From positions 1-64,000 of the forward strand of contig JAEZKK010000012.1 of assembly GCA_023415495.1 (NCBI GenBank): a stretch of DNA of 64,000 nucleotides, in the 5' to 3' direction. The DNA comes from Bacteroidota bacterium (GTDB lineage: Bacteria; Bacteroidota; Bacteroidia; Bacteroidales; P3). Positions 53,992 to 62,701 of this stretch are shown piece by piece; positions within the stretch are counted from its first letter, which is position 1; every line of letters begins with the position of its first letter. The notes beneath the pieces are model-generated. The model did not search any database. It saw nothing but the letters and a program-made list of their open reading frames with translations, and was not told the DNA's origin. Made by a program: the position numbers and the translations under genes.

Positions 53992-54696
53992 ATGGATAAA
54001 CACTATATAAATAGATTAATGCAATTAAGAGATGAAGAATTTGACCTTCAGATTCTCTTAACAGTTTCTCGTTTAATAGAAAGATATCCATATTTCTCTC
54101 TTCTATATGTTTTTAAAGTAAAAGCTGAGAAAGTCTTAAATAGAGATTATTCAAATTCTCTTTCACAAGCAAGTGTTTATTTTTCAAATCGACTTAAATT
54201 AAAGGATATTATCAATTCATCTAATCATAATAATATTATTCATACTAATAATGAAGAAAATGAAATTGAAGAAATTGATAATCTCACTAAAATCAATCAA
54301 AAGATTGATGAATTAAAAAAGGACTTTGAAAATATTGGATTTGAAAACAAGATTACAACAATTATTCCTGATATTATTAGGGAGATTGATTCTTATTCAG
54401 AACCTGATTTAAGTGATAACCCAACCAAGGAAGAATTAATAGAGAGATTCCTTCAAATAGAAAATCCAAAGGTAAAATCCCTTGAATTATCCCCAATAGA
54501 TGAGATTTCTGTAAATGAAATTGTAAAAAAAAGTGTGGATAAAGAATTTAAATATGTTACTGAAACAATGGCTGATATCTTCCTAAAACAAGGTCATAAG
54601 GAGAAGGCAATTGAAATTTATAACAAATTAATTTTGGCTAATCCAGAAAAAAGTACTTACTTTGCAAATCGAATTGAAGAAATAAAAAGAAACTAA
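53992..54696 (+). CDS. Hypothetical protein with C-terminal TPR motif
   Basis: From ATG 53992 the protein has 234 residues and no signal peptide. The N-terminus is helical (YINRLMQLRDEEFDLQILLTVSRLIERYPYFSLLYVFKVK), the middle is acidic and low in complexity (NEENEIEEIDN), and the end is a clear TPR unit (ETMADIFLKQGHKEKAIEIYNKLILANPEKSTYFANRIEEI). It sits 15 nt before secG and is probably co-transcribed. It may be a cytoplasmic scaffold; its role is unknown. Confidence 0.8.
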   Translation: MDKHYINRLMQLRDEEFDLQILLTVSRLIERYPYFSLLYVFKVKAEKVLNRDYSNSLSQASVYFSNRLKLKDIINSSNHNNIIHTNNEENEIEEIDNLTKINQKIDELKKDFENIGFENKITTIIPDIIREIDSYSEPDLSDNPTKEELIERFLQIENPKVKSLELSPIDEISVNEIVKKSVDKEFKYVTETMADIFLKQGHKEKAIEIYNKLILANPEKSTYFANRIEEIKRN

Positions 54697-54711
54697 AATA
54701 ACTAATTGTAT

Positions 54712-55035
54712 ATGTTCGTTGTTATATCTGTTTTAATAATTATAGTTTGTTTAATACTTGCTTTAGTAGTATTAGTACAAAATAGTAAAGGTGGTGGATT
54801 AGCTGCAAACTTTCAATCTCAAAGTCAAATAATGGGAGTTAGAAAGACGGCAGATTTCTTAGAAAAAGCTACATGGGGTTTATCAATAGCTCTTTTAGTA
54901 CTTTGTCTTGCTGCTACTTTTATGTTACCAAGCAATAATATACAAACAAATCCAAACACTGAACTAAATCCTAACGCTGTGCAAACTACATTACCGACTG
55001 CACCGGCTGCACCAGCAGCTCCGATTCAAAAATAA
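54712..55035 (+). CDS. secG: Preprotein translocase subunit SecG
   Basis: This 107-residue protein has two membrane helices (about 1-22 and 49-72) around the conserved loop LVQNSKGGGLAANF…GVRKTADFLEKATW. It is an accessory subunit of the SecYEG channel. The tail is rich in Ala, Pro and Asn (TAPAAPAAPIQK), as in Bacteroidota. A TTG two codons earlier (54706) is a less likely start. A terminator follows at 55069. Confidence 0.93.
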   Translation: MFVVISVLIIIVCLILALVVLVQNSKGGGLAANFQSQSQIMGVRKTADFLEKATWGLSIALLVLCLAATFMLPSNNIQTNPNTELNPNAVQTTLPTAPAAPAAPIQK

Positions 55036-55068
55036 TTTTAATAATTATTTTTTCATAACTTGGTTTTT

Positions 55069-55102
55069 AGAGCTGTCAATTAATTTTGGCAGCTCTTTTT
55101 TT
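55069..55102 (+). terminator. Rho-independent terminator of secG
   Basis: AGAGCTGTC (55069-55077) pairs with GGCAGCTCT (55088-55096), with one G-U pair. A run of seven T closes it. Confidence 0.92.
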
Positions 55103-55257
55103 ATGTCTAAATATAATCTTTGTCTGACTTTTTGTCAGCAATCTACCCTATTTCTTATTTGGCATATTTTTTAATAGAAGAGGATTTGTGTTAGTAATAC
55201 ACAGAGAATCGAAATAAGAAATTTATAAATATACTAATAACTAAAAACATTAAACAC

Positions 55258-55536
55258 ATGGGAAACATTAACGTAAAGCCATTAGCTGATAGGGTTTTGG
55301 TAAAACCCGCAGCTGCAGAACAAAAAACAGCAGCAGGTATTATAATACCAGATACAGCAAAGGAAAAACCAATGAGAGGTGAAATCATTGCTGTTGGTCA
55401 AGGCAAAAAAGATGAGCCAATGACAGTTAAGGTTGGAGATAAGGTTCTCTACGGTAAATATTCAGGAACAGAAATCAATATTGATGGAGAAGATTTCTTG
55501 ATTATGAAAGAAAGTGATATTTACGCAATTATCTAA
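55258..55536 (+). CDS. groES: Co-chaperonin GroES
   Basis: This 92-residue lid of the GroEL chamber has KPLADRVLVKPAAAEQKTAAGIIIPDTAKEKP (with the mobile loop), GDKVLYGKYSGTEI and the end ESDIYAII. It lies 44 nt before groEL and shares its transcript. The 155 bp upstream has no CIRCE operator; TTTG (55158) and an imperfect AGGATTTG (55181) are the only promoter-like signal. Confidence 0.97.
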   Translation: MGNINVKPLADRVLVKPAAAEQKTAAGIIIPDTAKEKPMRGEIIAVGQGKKDEPMTVKVGDKVLYGKYSGTEINIDGEDFLIMKESDIYAII

Positions 55537-55580
55537 AAAATCTAAGAAAGAACAACTAAGAAATTAAAACAAAAAGTATT

Positions 55581-57212
55581 ATGGCAAAAGATATAGTATT
55601 TAATAGAGACGCAAGAGAACAATTACGCATAGGTGTTGATGCTCTTGCAGATGCAGTAAAGGTTACATTAGGACCTAAGGGAAGAAATGTAATTATTGAC
55701 AAAAAGTTTGGGGCACCTCATATTACTAAGGACGGAGTTTCGGTAGCAAAAGAAATTGAACTAAAAGATGCTATTCCAAATATGGGAGCACAATTAGTAA
55801 AAGAAGTGGCTTCTAAGACTGCAGACCAAGCTGGAGATGGAACAACAACAGCTACAGTACTTGCTCAAATAATTGTAAATACTGGTTTAAAAAACGTAAC
55901 CTCAGGAGCAAACCCAATGGATTTGAAAAGAGGGATTGACAAAGCAGTTACAAAGGTTATTGAAGACCTTAAAAAACAAAGCCGTGAAATTGGAGATTCT
56001 CAAGAACAGGTTAAGCAAGTTGCAAGTATTTCTGCTAATAATGATCCATTTATTGGTGAAATGATTGCTGAGGCAATGGATAAGGTAAAGAAAGAAGGAG
56101 TAATTACAATTGAAGAGGCAAAAGGATTGGAAACAACTGTAAATGTTGTTGAAGGTATGCAGTTCGATAGAGGGTATCTTTCTCCATACTTTGTAACTGA
56201 TACAGAAAAAATGGAAGTAGTTTATGAAAATCCATTTATTCTTATCTATGACAAAAAGATTTCTAATATGAAGGAATTCCTACCAGTACTTGAAAAAGTA
56301 GTACAAACTGGAAGACCATTATTAATCATTGCAGAAGATTTAGACGGAGAAGCATTAGCAACATTGGTTGTTAACCGTTTAAGAGGTTCATTAAAGATAG
56401 TAGCTGTGAAGGCTCCTGGATTTGGTGACAGAAGAAAAGAAATGCTTGAAGATGTTGCAATCCTTACTGGTGGTACTGTAATATCTGAAGAAAAAGGATA
56501 TAAATTAGATGAAGCAGATTTAGACCTATTAGGAACTGCAGCTAAGATTACTGTTGATAAAGATAATACAACAATTGTATCTGGAGCTGGAGAAAAAGAT
56601 ATGATTAATGCAAGAGTTAATCAAATTAAGGCACAAATCGAAAAAACTACATCTGATTACGACAGAGAAAAACTTCAAGAAAGATTAGCAAAACTTGCTG
56701 GTGGTGTTGCAGTAATCTATGTTGGAGCCGCATCAGAGGTTGAAATGAAAGAAAAGAAAGACCGTTTCGACGATGCACTTCATGCAACAAGAGCAGCACT
56801 TGAAGAAGGTATTATCCCTGGAGGTGGAGTTGCATACATTAGAGCAATCAAAGCACTTGACAATTTCAAAGGCGAAAACGATGACGAAACAACAGGTATT
56901 CAAATAGTACGTCGTGCGTTAGAAGAACCTCTTCGTCAAATTGTTGAAAACGCAGGAATTGAAGGTTCGGTAGTTGTAAATAAGGTGAAAGAATTAGAGG
57001 GCGACTTTGGATTCAACGCAAGAACTGAGGTATATGAAAATCTTAGAGATGCAGGAGTAATCGACCCTACTAAGGTAACACGTATAGCCCTTGAAAATGC
57101 AGCATCAATTGCATCAATGATACTAACCACAGAATGTGTATTATCAGAAATCAAAGAAGAAACCCCAGCAATGCCAGCACCACCAATGGGCGGCATGGGT
57201 GGAATGTACTAA
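55581..57212 (+). CDS. groEL: Chaperonin GroEL
   Basis: This 543-residue subunit of the 60-kDa chaperonin is complete: VTLGPKGRNVIIDKKFGAPHITKDGV, the ATP site DGTTTATVLAQ, MQFDRGYLSPYF, GGGVAYIRA and the GGMGGMY C-terminal repeat. It assembles as a double heptamer with GroES. A terminator lies 42 nt downstream. Confidence 0.98.
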   Translation: MAKDIVFNRDAREQLRIGVDALADAVKVTLGPKGRNVIIDKKFGAPHITKDGVSVAKEIELKDAIPNMGAQLVKEVASKTADQAGDGTTTATVLAQIIVNTGLKNVTSGANPMDLKRGIDKAVTKVIEDLKKQSREIGDSQEQVKQVASISANNDPFIGEMIAEAMDKVKKEGVITIEEAKGLETTVNVVEGMQFDRGYLSPYFVTDTEKMEVVYENPFILIYDKKISNMKEFLPVLEKVVQTGRPLLIIAEDLDGEALATLVVNRLRGSLKIVAVKAPGFGDRRKEMLEDVAILTGGTVISEEKGYKLDEADLDLLGTAAKITVDKDNTTIVSGAGEKDMINARVNQIKAQIEKTTSDYDREKLQERLAKLAGGVAVIYVGAASEVEMKEKKDRFDDALHATRAALEEGIIPGGGVAYIRAIKALDNFKGENDDETTGIQIVRRALEEPLRQIVENAGIEGSVVVNKVKELEGDFGFNARTEVYENLRDAGVIDPTKVTRIALENAASIASMILTTECVLSEIKEETPAMPAPPMGGMGGMY

Positions 57213-57253
57213 ATCATAGATTGATTTTAAAATAATAGATTTAAACTTTAAAG

Positions 57254-57285
57254 ACCATCTCAATTTACTTTGAGGTGGTTTTTTT
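57254..57285 (+). terminator. Rho-independent terminator of groESL
   Basis: ACCATCTCAA (57254-57263) pairs with TTGAGGTGGT (57270-57279), with one G-U pair. A T run follows. Confidence 0.92.
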
Positions 57286-57293
57286 ATTTGATA

Positions 57294-57719
57294 TTATTCC
57301 GAATATCTCTTACCTAAAGCTTTTTTCAATTTCTTATCGTAATTGGTGAATTTCACCTCCTTAAGTATTTTATTAAGCTTTTTTGTAGGGGTGAAAACTA
57401 TCTTTGTAGCCCTAACCTTATCGGGAGAAATATCTTCTGGATTTTCGTATCCATCGCTTGAAACTGCAATACTAAAAGTGCCGATTTCACCAAAAGAAAC
57501 TGAATCTCCTCCTATTAATTTACTGATTACTACCTCCTCATAATTTTTCAGAGTATTTATAACATCTCCTCTGCTTAGCGAGGATTTTTCATGTATTAAA
57601 TCTGATATCATTTCAAGATTTATTACATCTCCTCTTCTTGAACATGCATAATACAATTCTTTTTCTTCTCCTAAAGCAGTTATAAACTTTTTTTTCCAGG
57701 TTCCATATTTTTTTGACAT
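57294..57719 (-). CDS. HU-like DNA-binding protein
   Basis: This 141-residue protein is an HU/IHF-fold nucleoid protein of the Bacteroidota type. It has LEMISDLIHEKSSLSRGDVINTLKNYEEVVISKLIGGDSVSFGEIGTFSIAVSS, then a basic beta-arm-like stretch (VRATKIVFTPTKKLNKILKEVKF) and a Lys-rich tail. An N-terminal extension of about 30 residues precedes the HU core. It probably bends or packages DNA. Its upstream region is phased array E, and no TAnnTTTG box was found in front of it. Confidence 0.88.
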   Translation of the reverse strand: MSKKYGTWKKKFITALGEEKELYYACSRRGDVINLEMISDLIHEKSSLSRGDVINTLKNYEEVVISKLIGGDSVSFGEIGTFSIAVSSDGYENPEDISPDKVRATKIVFTPTKKLNKILKEVKFTNYDKKLKKALGKRYSE

Positions 57720-58059
57720 AATTGAAACAGATTTATATGATTAATAAATATAATTCTAATATAAAACATAGATTCTTAAACTAATAAATAGAAGCTATAT
57801 ATTATTAACTAATAAATTGGATTATTATTATTATTAATAAAGTATTTGGGTTTGATAAATCAACTTTAAAGGGTAGATTAATCAAATCCTATGGGTAATT
57901 TAATCAAATAAAACAACATCAAGAATGCCATTCTTGAGCATTAAGAACCCCATTCTTGAGCGTCAAGAATGGGGTTCTTACATTAATAAAACTTAGTCCT
58001 TTTAACCCTAAGATTTGATTAATATAACCCTAAGATTTGATTAATATTAGTGAATAAAC
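57720..58059. other. Intergenic region upstream of the HU-like gene
   Basis: An AT-rich gap of about 340 bp. The right two thirds are filled by phased array E (57849-58046). The first 130 bp before the HU-like gene show no clear promoter. Confidence 0.5.
57849..58046. repeat. 22-bp phased intergenic word array E
   Basis: Words start every 22 bp: TAAATCAACT (57856), TTAATCAAAT (57878 and 57900), AGAATGCCAT (57922), AGAACCCCAT (57944), AGAATGGGGT (57966), a degenerate unit (57988) and AAGATTTGAT (58010 and 58032). The three central units are palindromes of the type AAGAA(5 nt)TTCTT. The flanks are TTAATCAAAT on the left and its complement ATTTGATTAA on the right, so the whole array is roughly symmetrical. 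Confidence 0.85.
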
Positions 58060-58090
58060 AAAAAAAAGCGTCTCAGAAATGAGACGCTTT
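58060..58090 (-). terminator. Rho-independent terminator of gdhA
   Basis: AAAGCGTCTCA (58065-58075) pairs perfectly with TGAGACGCTTT (58080-58090). The A run at 58060-58067 gives the U tract on the minus strand. Confidence 0.92.
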
Positions 58091-58118
58091 AGTGTTTTAT
58101 TCTTTTAAAAGGATTATC

Positions 58119-59456
58119 TTAGATTACTCCAAGTTCAATCATTGCATCTGCTACTTTGATAAAGCCCGCAACGTTTGCTCCTTTTACGTAGTTGATATAT
58201 CCATTAGAAGCTGTACCGTATTTAACACAGTTTTCGTGGATATCTGTCATAATTTGTTTTAGTTTTGCATCAACTTCTTCTGGAGTCCATCCAAGGTGAG
58301 CTGCATTTTGAGTCATTTCAAGACCAGAAACTGCTACTCCACCAGCGTTTGCTGCTTTTCCTGGAGCGAAAGAAATTCCTGCTTTTTGTAATTCGTGGAT
58401 AGCATCTGCTGTACATCCCATATTTGAAACTTCGCAAACTAATTGAACACTATTTGCAATTAATTGTTTTGCATCTTCAGCGTTTAATTCGTTTTGGATA
58501 GCACATGGCATAGCGATATCTACCTTAGCTTCCCATGGTTTTTTACCAGCGAAGAATTTAGCAGTTGGATATTTATCAGCAAATGGTGCAACAACATTAT
58601 TACGAGTTTGTAATAATTCGTTCATATAATCTATCTTTTCACCAGAAATACCAGCCTCGTCATAGATATATCCATCAGGTCCTGAGATACAAACAACTTT
58701 AGCTCCTAATTCAGTTGCCTTTAGTGCTGCTCCCCATGCTACGTTACCAAATCCTGATAATGCAACAGTTTTGCCTTTGATATCTTTACCTATTTGTCTT
58801 AACATATGGTCAACGAAGTAAACTCCACCAAATCCAGTTGCTTCTGGTCTAAGGATAGATCCTCCCCAGTTACGACCTTTTCCAGTAAGTACTCCTGTGT
58901 TTTCTCTTGCAAGTTTCTTGTACATACCGTACATAAAACCGATTTCTCTACCACCAACACCAATATCTCCTGCAGGAACGTCAGTGTCAGGTCCGATATA
59001 TTTATAAAGCTCAGTCATTAAAGCTTGGCAGAAACGCATTACTTCATTAGCTGATTTTCCTTGTGGATTGAAGTCTGAACCTCCCTTACCACCACCCATA
59101 GGTAATGTAGTTAAAGAGTTTTTGAAAGTTTGTTCAAATCCTAAGAACTTTAATGTGTCAGCATTAACTGCTGGGTGAAAACGCATTCCCCCTTTGTAAG
59201 GTCCAATAGCGTTGTTAAATTGAACACGGTAAGCTCTGTTTACTTGGATTTCTCCCTTATCGTCTACCCATTCAACCTTGAATTGAAAGATTCTGTCTGG
59301 TTCAACAATTCTTTCGATAATTTTGTAGTTATCATATTTTGGATTTGCAGCTACATAATCTTCGATAGTTTCTAAAACTTCGGTAACTGCTTGAAGGAAC
59401 AATGGTTGTCCTGGGTTTTTAGCTTCAACATCAGCTAAAATCTTTTTTACGTCCAT
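58119..59456 (-). CDS. gdhA: NADP-type glutamate dehydrogenase
   Basis: This 445-residue hexameric-type enzyme interconverts 2-oxoglutarate plus ammonia and glutamate. It has GPYKGGMRFHP, the catalytic-lysine segment LPMGGGKGGSDFNPQGKS, DVPAGDIGVGGREIGFMYG and the nucleotide-binding VALSGFGNVAWGAA. The sequence SGFGNVA without the NAD-type acidic pattern and the overall length fit the NADP-specific class, though cofactor choice is inferred. It is monocistronic with its own terminator. Confidence 0.95.
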   Translation of the reverse strand: MDVKKILADVEAKNPGQPLFLQAVTEVLETIEDYVAANPKYDNYKIIERIVEPDRIFQFKVEWVDDKGEIQVNRAYRVQFNNAIGPYKGGMRFHPAVNADTLKFLGFEQTFKNSLTTLPMGGGKGGSDFNPQGKSANEVMRFCQALMTELYKYIGPDTDVPAGDIGVGGREIGFMYGMYKKLARENTGVLTGKGRNWGGSILRPEATGFGGVYFVDHMLRQIGKDIKGKTVALSGFGNVAWGAALKATELGAKVVCISGPDGYIYDEAGISGEKIDYMNELLQTRNNVVAPFADKYPTAKFFAGKKPWEAKVDIAMPCAIQNELNAEDAKQLIANSVQLVCEVSNMGCTADAIHELQKAGISFAPGKAANAGGVAVSGLEMTQNAAHLGWTPEEVDAKLKQIMTDIHENCVKYGTASNGYINYVKGANVAGFIKVADAMIELGVI

Positions 59457-59525
59457 AATGCTTTATGTTTAAAAATGGTTGTTAAAAATTTTTTACTTCT
59501 CCTAATATATAGGAGTTTCAAAGAG

Positions 59526-59533
59526 CAAAATTA
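59526..59533 (-). promoter_or_regulatory. -7 box (TAATTTTG) of gdhA
   Basis: A TAnnTTTG match on the minus strand 70 nt before the gdhA ATG. Confidence 0.45.
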
Positions 59534-59667
59534 GTAAGTATTCTTCAATAAAAGAAATTATTTGATGACAAAATTCTCTTCGTCTTTTATATCTCTAATA
59601 TATAGGTATTTATATATATATATTAAATCTAATTCTACTCAAAATTTACTACTTTATTTTTTTATTC

Positions 59668-59675
59668 TAACTTTG
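59668..59675 (+). promoter_or_regulatory. -7 box (TAACTTTG) of murF-alr
   Basis: An exact TAnnTTTG match 20 nt before the ATG at 59696. Confidence 0.65.
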
Positions 59676-59695
59676 TAGAGTTAAAAAAGTAAATA

Positions 59696-62179
59696 ATGGA
59701 GATTAGTTTAGAAGAAATAATTAGTTTAATCAAAGAGGATTTTATTTCTAATGGGAATGAAAATAGAGTAATAACTGATTTATTATTTGATTCAAGAAGG
59801 TTAAATAATGCTGATAATACTTTGTTTTTCTCAATAAATACTCCTTCAAATTCGGGGAATAAATACATAGATGAATTATACAATCAAGGAGTAAGATGTT
59901 TTGTTGTTGAGAAAAATACTTTTGATGACTTTGCCTTATATCCTTATGCTTGCTTTATAATTAGTGATAATCCAATCCATACTCTACAAAAGATTGCAAA
60001 AATCAAAAGAGATTGTTTTAAGAATAGAGTTATTGCAATCACAGGTTCAAATGGTAAGACAATAGTAAAGGATTGGATAATTCAATTAATAGATAAGGAT
60101 TTAAGCATTTGCCATTCTCCAAGGAGCTATAATTCTCAGATAGGTGTTGGGGTTTCGCTTTGGAATCTTAGCAAAACTTATGATATTGGGATTTTTGAGG
60201 CTGGTATTTCCCAAAAGGGAGAAATGAGTAGATTAGAAGAAATAATTCGCCCTGAAATTGGGGTTTTTACTAATATTGGAGATGCTCATTCAATGAATTT
60301 CTCAAGAATAGAGGAGAAAATCCAAGAAAAACTTATTCTTTTTAAAAACTCAAACACAATCATATATCCAAATAACAACAATATATTAGATTCTGAAATA
60401 AAACAAATATATAAGGATAAGAGACTATTGGATTGGGGAAGGAAATCTGGCTCCTATCTAAGAATTATTGATATTCAAATAGTAAAAGGAGAATCGATAA
60501 TAAGTTTTGAACTAAATAATAATAAGTATACCCTAAATATTCCTTTTACTGATGGAGCAAGCATTGAAAATGCAATTAATTCATTTCTTACATGTTTTGA
60601 GTTGGGAATTGATATAGATAAACTTATTCTTAGGTCGAAAAAGCTTCAAGCCCTTGAGATGCGTCTTGAGCTAAAGGAGGGAATAAATGGGAATCAGATA
60701 ATAAATGATGCATATTCCTCAGACCTAATGTCTTTGGATATAGGATTAAACTTTTTAAATCAACAAAGTAATGATTTAGAAAAGGTATTAATCCTTTCCG
60801 ATATAACTCAGTCATATAAGAATGAAAAAGAATTATTTCTCTCAATAAATAAGCTACTAATTAATAATAAGGTTAGTAAATTAGTAGGAATTGGAGAAGG
60901 TTTTATTCGTAATTCAAATCTAATTAAAATAGAAAATGAGGTTTTTCCAACTACAGAAGATTTTCTAAGACTTACCTCATTAAAGAATTTCAAAAACCAA
61001 ATCATCTTGATTAAGGGAGCAAGGAGCTTTGGATTTGAAAGGATAAGTAGGTTCTTTGAGAAGAAAGCACATGAAACTGTTTTAGAGATAAATCTAAGTT
61101 CAATTACTCATAATACTAATTATTTTAAATCCAAGCTTAAGGATAATGTAAAGATAATGGCAATGGTAAAAGCTCTATCCTATGGATGTGGTGGAGTTGA
61201 GATTGCCTCAGTGCTTGCTTCTCATAATGTGGATTACCTTGCAGTAGCTTTTGCAGATGAAGGAGTTGAATTAAGAAATAATGGGATTAAGCTACCTATT
61301 ATGGTGATGAGCCCAGAGAAAGAAAGCATTTCCAAGATAATTCACCATAATTTAGAGCCAGAGGTTTATTCTCTTGGGATACTAAACAAACTAATTATTG
61401 CTCATAAGGAGTATTGCGAGATTATTGATAATAAACCTATATCAATCCATATCAAATTAGATACAGGTATGCATAGGCTTGGCATGGAGAGAGAAGATAT
61501 AGATTCTCTTATTAAGATACTTAAAGCAAACCCGCAAATACGGGTTAAATCTATTTTCTCCCATTTCTCAGCATCAGATAATCCTGAATTTGATTATTTC
61601 ACCTTAGAGCAAATTAGCTTATTCAATGAGCTAAGCCAGAAAATAATGAAGGAGTTCGATTATAAGATTCTAAAGCATATCTGCAATTCTTCAGGAATAT
61701 CTCGTTTCCCTCAAGCTCACTTCGATATGGTAAGGCTTGGAATAGGGATGTATGGGATTGGAGTGAACAAAGAAGAAGAGGCTAATTTAAAATACGTTCA
61801 TAAACTAAAGACTACAATAACACAAATCCGAACTATTGAAAAGGATGAAACAGTAGGTTATAATAGAAACCATAAAGTAAAAGAGAAAACAAAGATAGGA
61901 ATTATCCCTATTGGGTATGCTGATGGTCTTTCAAGAAGAAGGGGGAATGGAGTTGGCAGGGTTTATGTCAATGGTTATCTTGCTCCAATAATAGGGAATA
62001 TATGTATGGATATGTGTATGATAGACCTTTCGGGAATTGAGGCATCGGAAAGAGATGATGTAATAATCTTTGGCGAGGAATATCCCGTTCATAATATAGC
62101 TCAGGAATTAGGTACAATAAGCTATGAGGTATTCACATCAATTTCTACAAGGGTTAAAAGAGTTTATTATCAAGAATAG
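59696..62179 (+). CDS. Bifunctional MurF ligase / alanine racemase
   Basis: This 827-residue fusion has two cell-wall enzymes. Residues 1 to about 455 are MurF (UDP-MurNAc-tripeptide:D-Ala-D-Ala ligase), with the P-loop AITGSNGKT (115-122), YNSQIGVGVSLW, FEAGISQKGEM and a C-terminal NDAYSSDLMSL. Residues about 460-827 are alanine racemase: the PLP lysine K492 in MVKALSYGCG, KLDTGMHRLGM, SHFSASDNPE, RLGIGMYGIG and a GYADGLSRRRGNG segment. Fusing D-Ala supply to its ligation is a known arrangement in Bacteroidota. The DUF454 gene follows after 11 nt. Confidence 0.95.
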   Translation: MEISLEEIISLIKEDFISNGNENRVITDLLFDSRRLNNADNTLFFSINTPSNSGNKYIDELYNQGVRCFVVEKNTFDDFALYPYACFIISDNPIHTLQKIAKIKRDCFKNRVIAITGSNGKTIVKDWIIQLIDKDLSICHSPRSYNSQIGVGVSLWNLSKTYDIGIFEAGISQKGEMSRLEEIIRPEIGVFTNIGDAHSMNFSRIEEKIQEKLILFKNSNTIIYPNNNNILDSEIKQIYKDKRLLDWGRKSGSYLRIIDIQIVKGESIISFELNNNKYTLNIPFTDGASIENAINSFLTCFELGIDIDKLILRSKKLQALEMRLELKEGINGNQIINDAYSSDLMSLDIGLNFLNQQSNDLEKVLILSDITQSYKNEKELFLSINKLLINNKVSKLVGIGEGFIRNSNLIKIENEVFPTTEDFLRLTSLKNFKNQIILIKGARSFGFERISRFFEKKAHETVLEINLSSITHNTNYFKSKLKDNVKIMAMVKALSYGCGGVEIASVLASHNVDYLAVAFADEGVELRNNGIKLPIMVMSPEKESISKIIHHNLEPEVYSLGILNKLIIAHKEYCEIIDNKPISIHIKLDTGMHRLGMEREDIDSLIKILKANPQIRVKSIFSHFSASDNPEFDYFTLEQISLFNELSQKIMKEFDYKILKHICNSSGISRFPQAHFDMVRLGIGMYGIGVNKEEEANLKYVHKLKTTITQIRTIEKDETVGYNRNHKVKEKTKIGIIPIGYADGLSRRRGNGVGRVYVNGYLAPIIGNICMDMCMIDLSGIEASERDDVIIFGEEYPVHNIAQELGTISYEVFTSISTRVKRVYYQE

Positions 62180-62190
62180 TGAATTAGAGA

Positions 62191-62553
62191 ATGAAGAAAT
62201 ACATATTACAAGCACTTGGATTAATCTCCCTATCATTAGCCATTTTAGGCATATTCCTCCCCCTACTCCCAACAACACCCCTACTCCTACTCTCCTCCTA
62301 TCTCTTCCTTAAAAGCTCCGATAAATTATACAACTGGCTAATCAATCACAAATACTTAGGACAATACATAAGAGACTTTCAAATAGACAAATCCATCCCC
62401 CTAAAGGTAAAAATCCTAAGCATAAGCCTCCTATGGCTAACAATATCCACAACAGCAATATTTGTAATAGATAAGCTATGGCTACGAATACTACTTTTTG
62501 CAATAGCCACAGCTGTATCAATACATATACTTAATTATAAAACACGGAAATAA
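62191..62553 (+). CDS. DUF454 (YbaN-family) inner membrane protein
   Basis: This 120-residue protein shows the family pattern: an N-terminal LISLSLAILGIFLPLLPTTPLLLLSSYLFLKSSDKLYNWLINHKYLGQYIRDF and two further helices (about 72-90 and 95-113). Function is unknown in the family. It lies 11 nt behind murF-alr and is probably co-transcribed. Codon use is richer in C than that of its neighbours. Confidence 0.88.
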   Translation: MKKYILQALGLISLSLAILGIFLPLLPTTPLLLLSSYLFLKSSDKLYNWLINHKYLGQYIRDFQIDKSIPLKVKILSISLLWLTISTTAIFVIDKLWLRILLFAIATAVSIHILNYKTRK

Positions 62554-62582
62554 AAGAATCCTTACCCCAAAAATCGTTGTTC

Positions 62583-62597
62583 GACCCCGTCGGGGTC
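62583..62597. repeat. Single REP-like hairpin (GC-rich variant)
   Basis: GACCCCGTCGGGGTC is a perfect inverted repeat. It is followed by GTAGGTTG, as in the matching hairpin at 63740-63754 (GACCCCTTCGGGGTC then GTAGGATG). These two form an outer pair around the transposase region. Confidence 0.65.
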
Positions 62598-62639
62598 GTA
62601 GGTTGTTGATGTGGGTAAATTCGTTTTTATTATTATCTA

Positions 62640-62662
62640 TAAACCTTTCACCCTTTCAGGGT
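62640..62662 (+). repeat. Right-type REP unit left of the main array
   Basis: ATAAACCTTTC then ACCCTTTCAGGGT (62650-62662) and GATTGATTG. This is the orientation used in the array at 63784-64000, opposite to the units that follow it at 62702 onward. Confidence 0.65.
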
Positions 62663-62701
62663 GATTGATTGTTTGATAATTGATTGATATAATTGTTATC
62701 C

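Noticed and set aside
55103..55257. CIRCE/HrcA operator before groES
   Set aside because: No TTAGCACTC-N9-GAGTGCTAA sequence is present. Only a short CTGAC-GTCAG inverted repeat (55124-55138) was seen.
59502..59606. CTAATATATAGG at 59502 and 59595 as another phased array
   Set aside because: The two copies are 93 bp apart, which fits neither a 21- nor a 22-bp grid, and no intermediate units are visible.
62583..62597. tRNA T-arm (GTTCGACCCC)
   Set aside because: The sequence is a perfect hairpin core of the REP family. No acceptor stem or anticodon arm lies around it.
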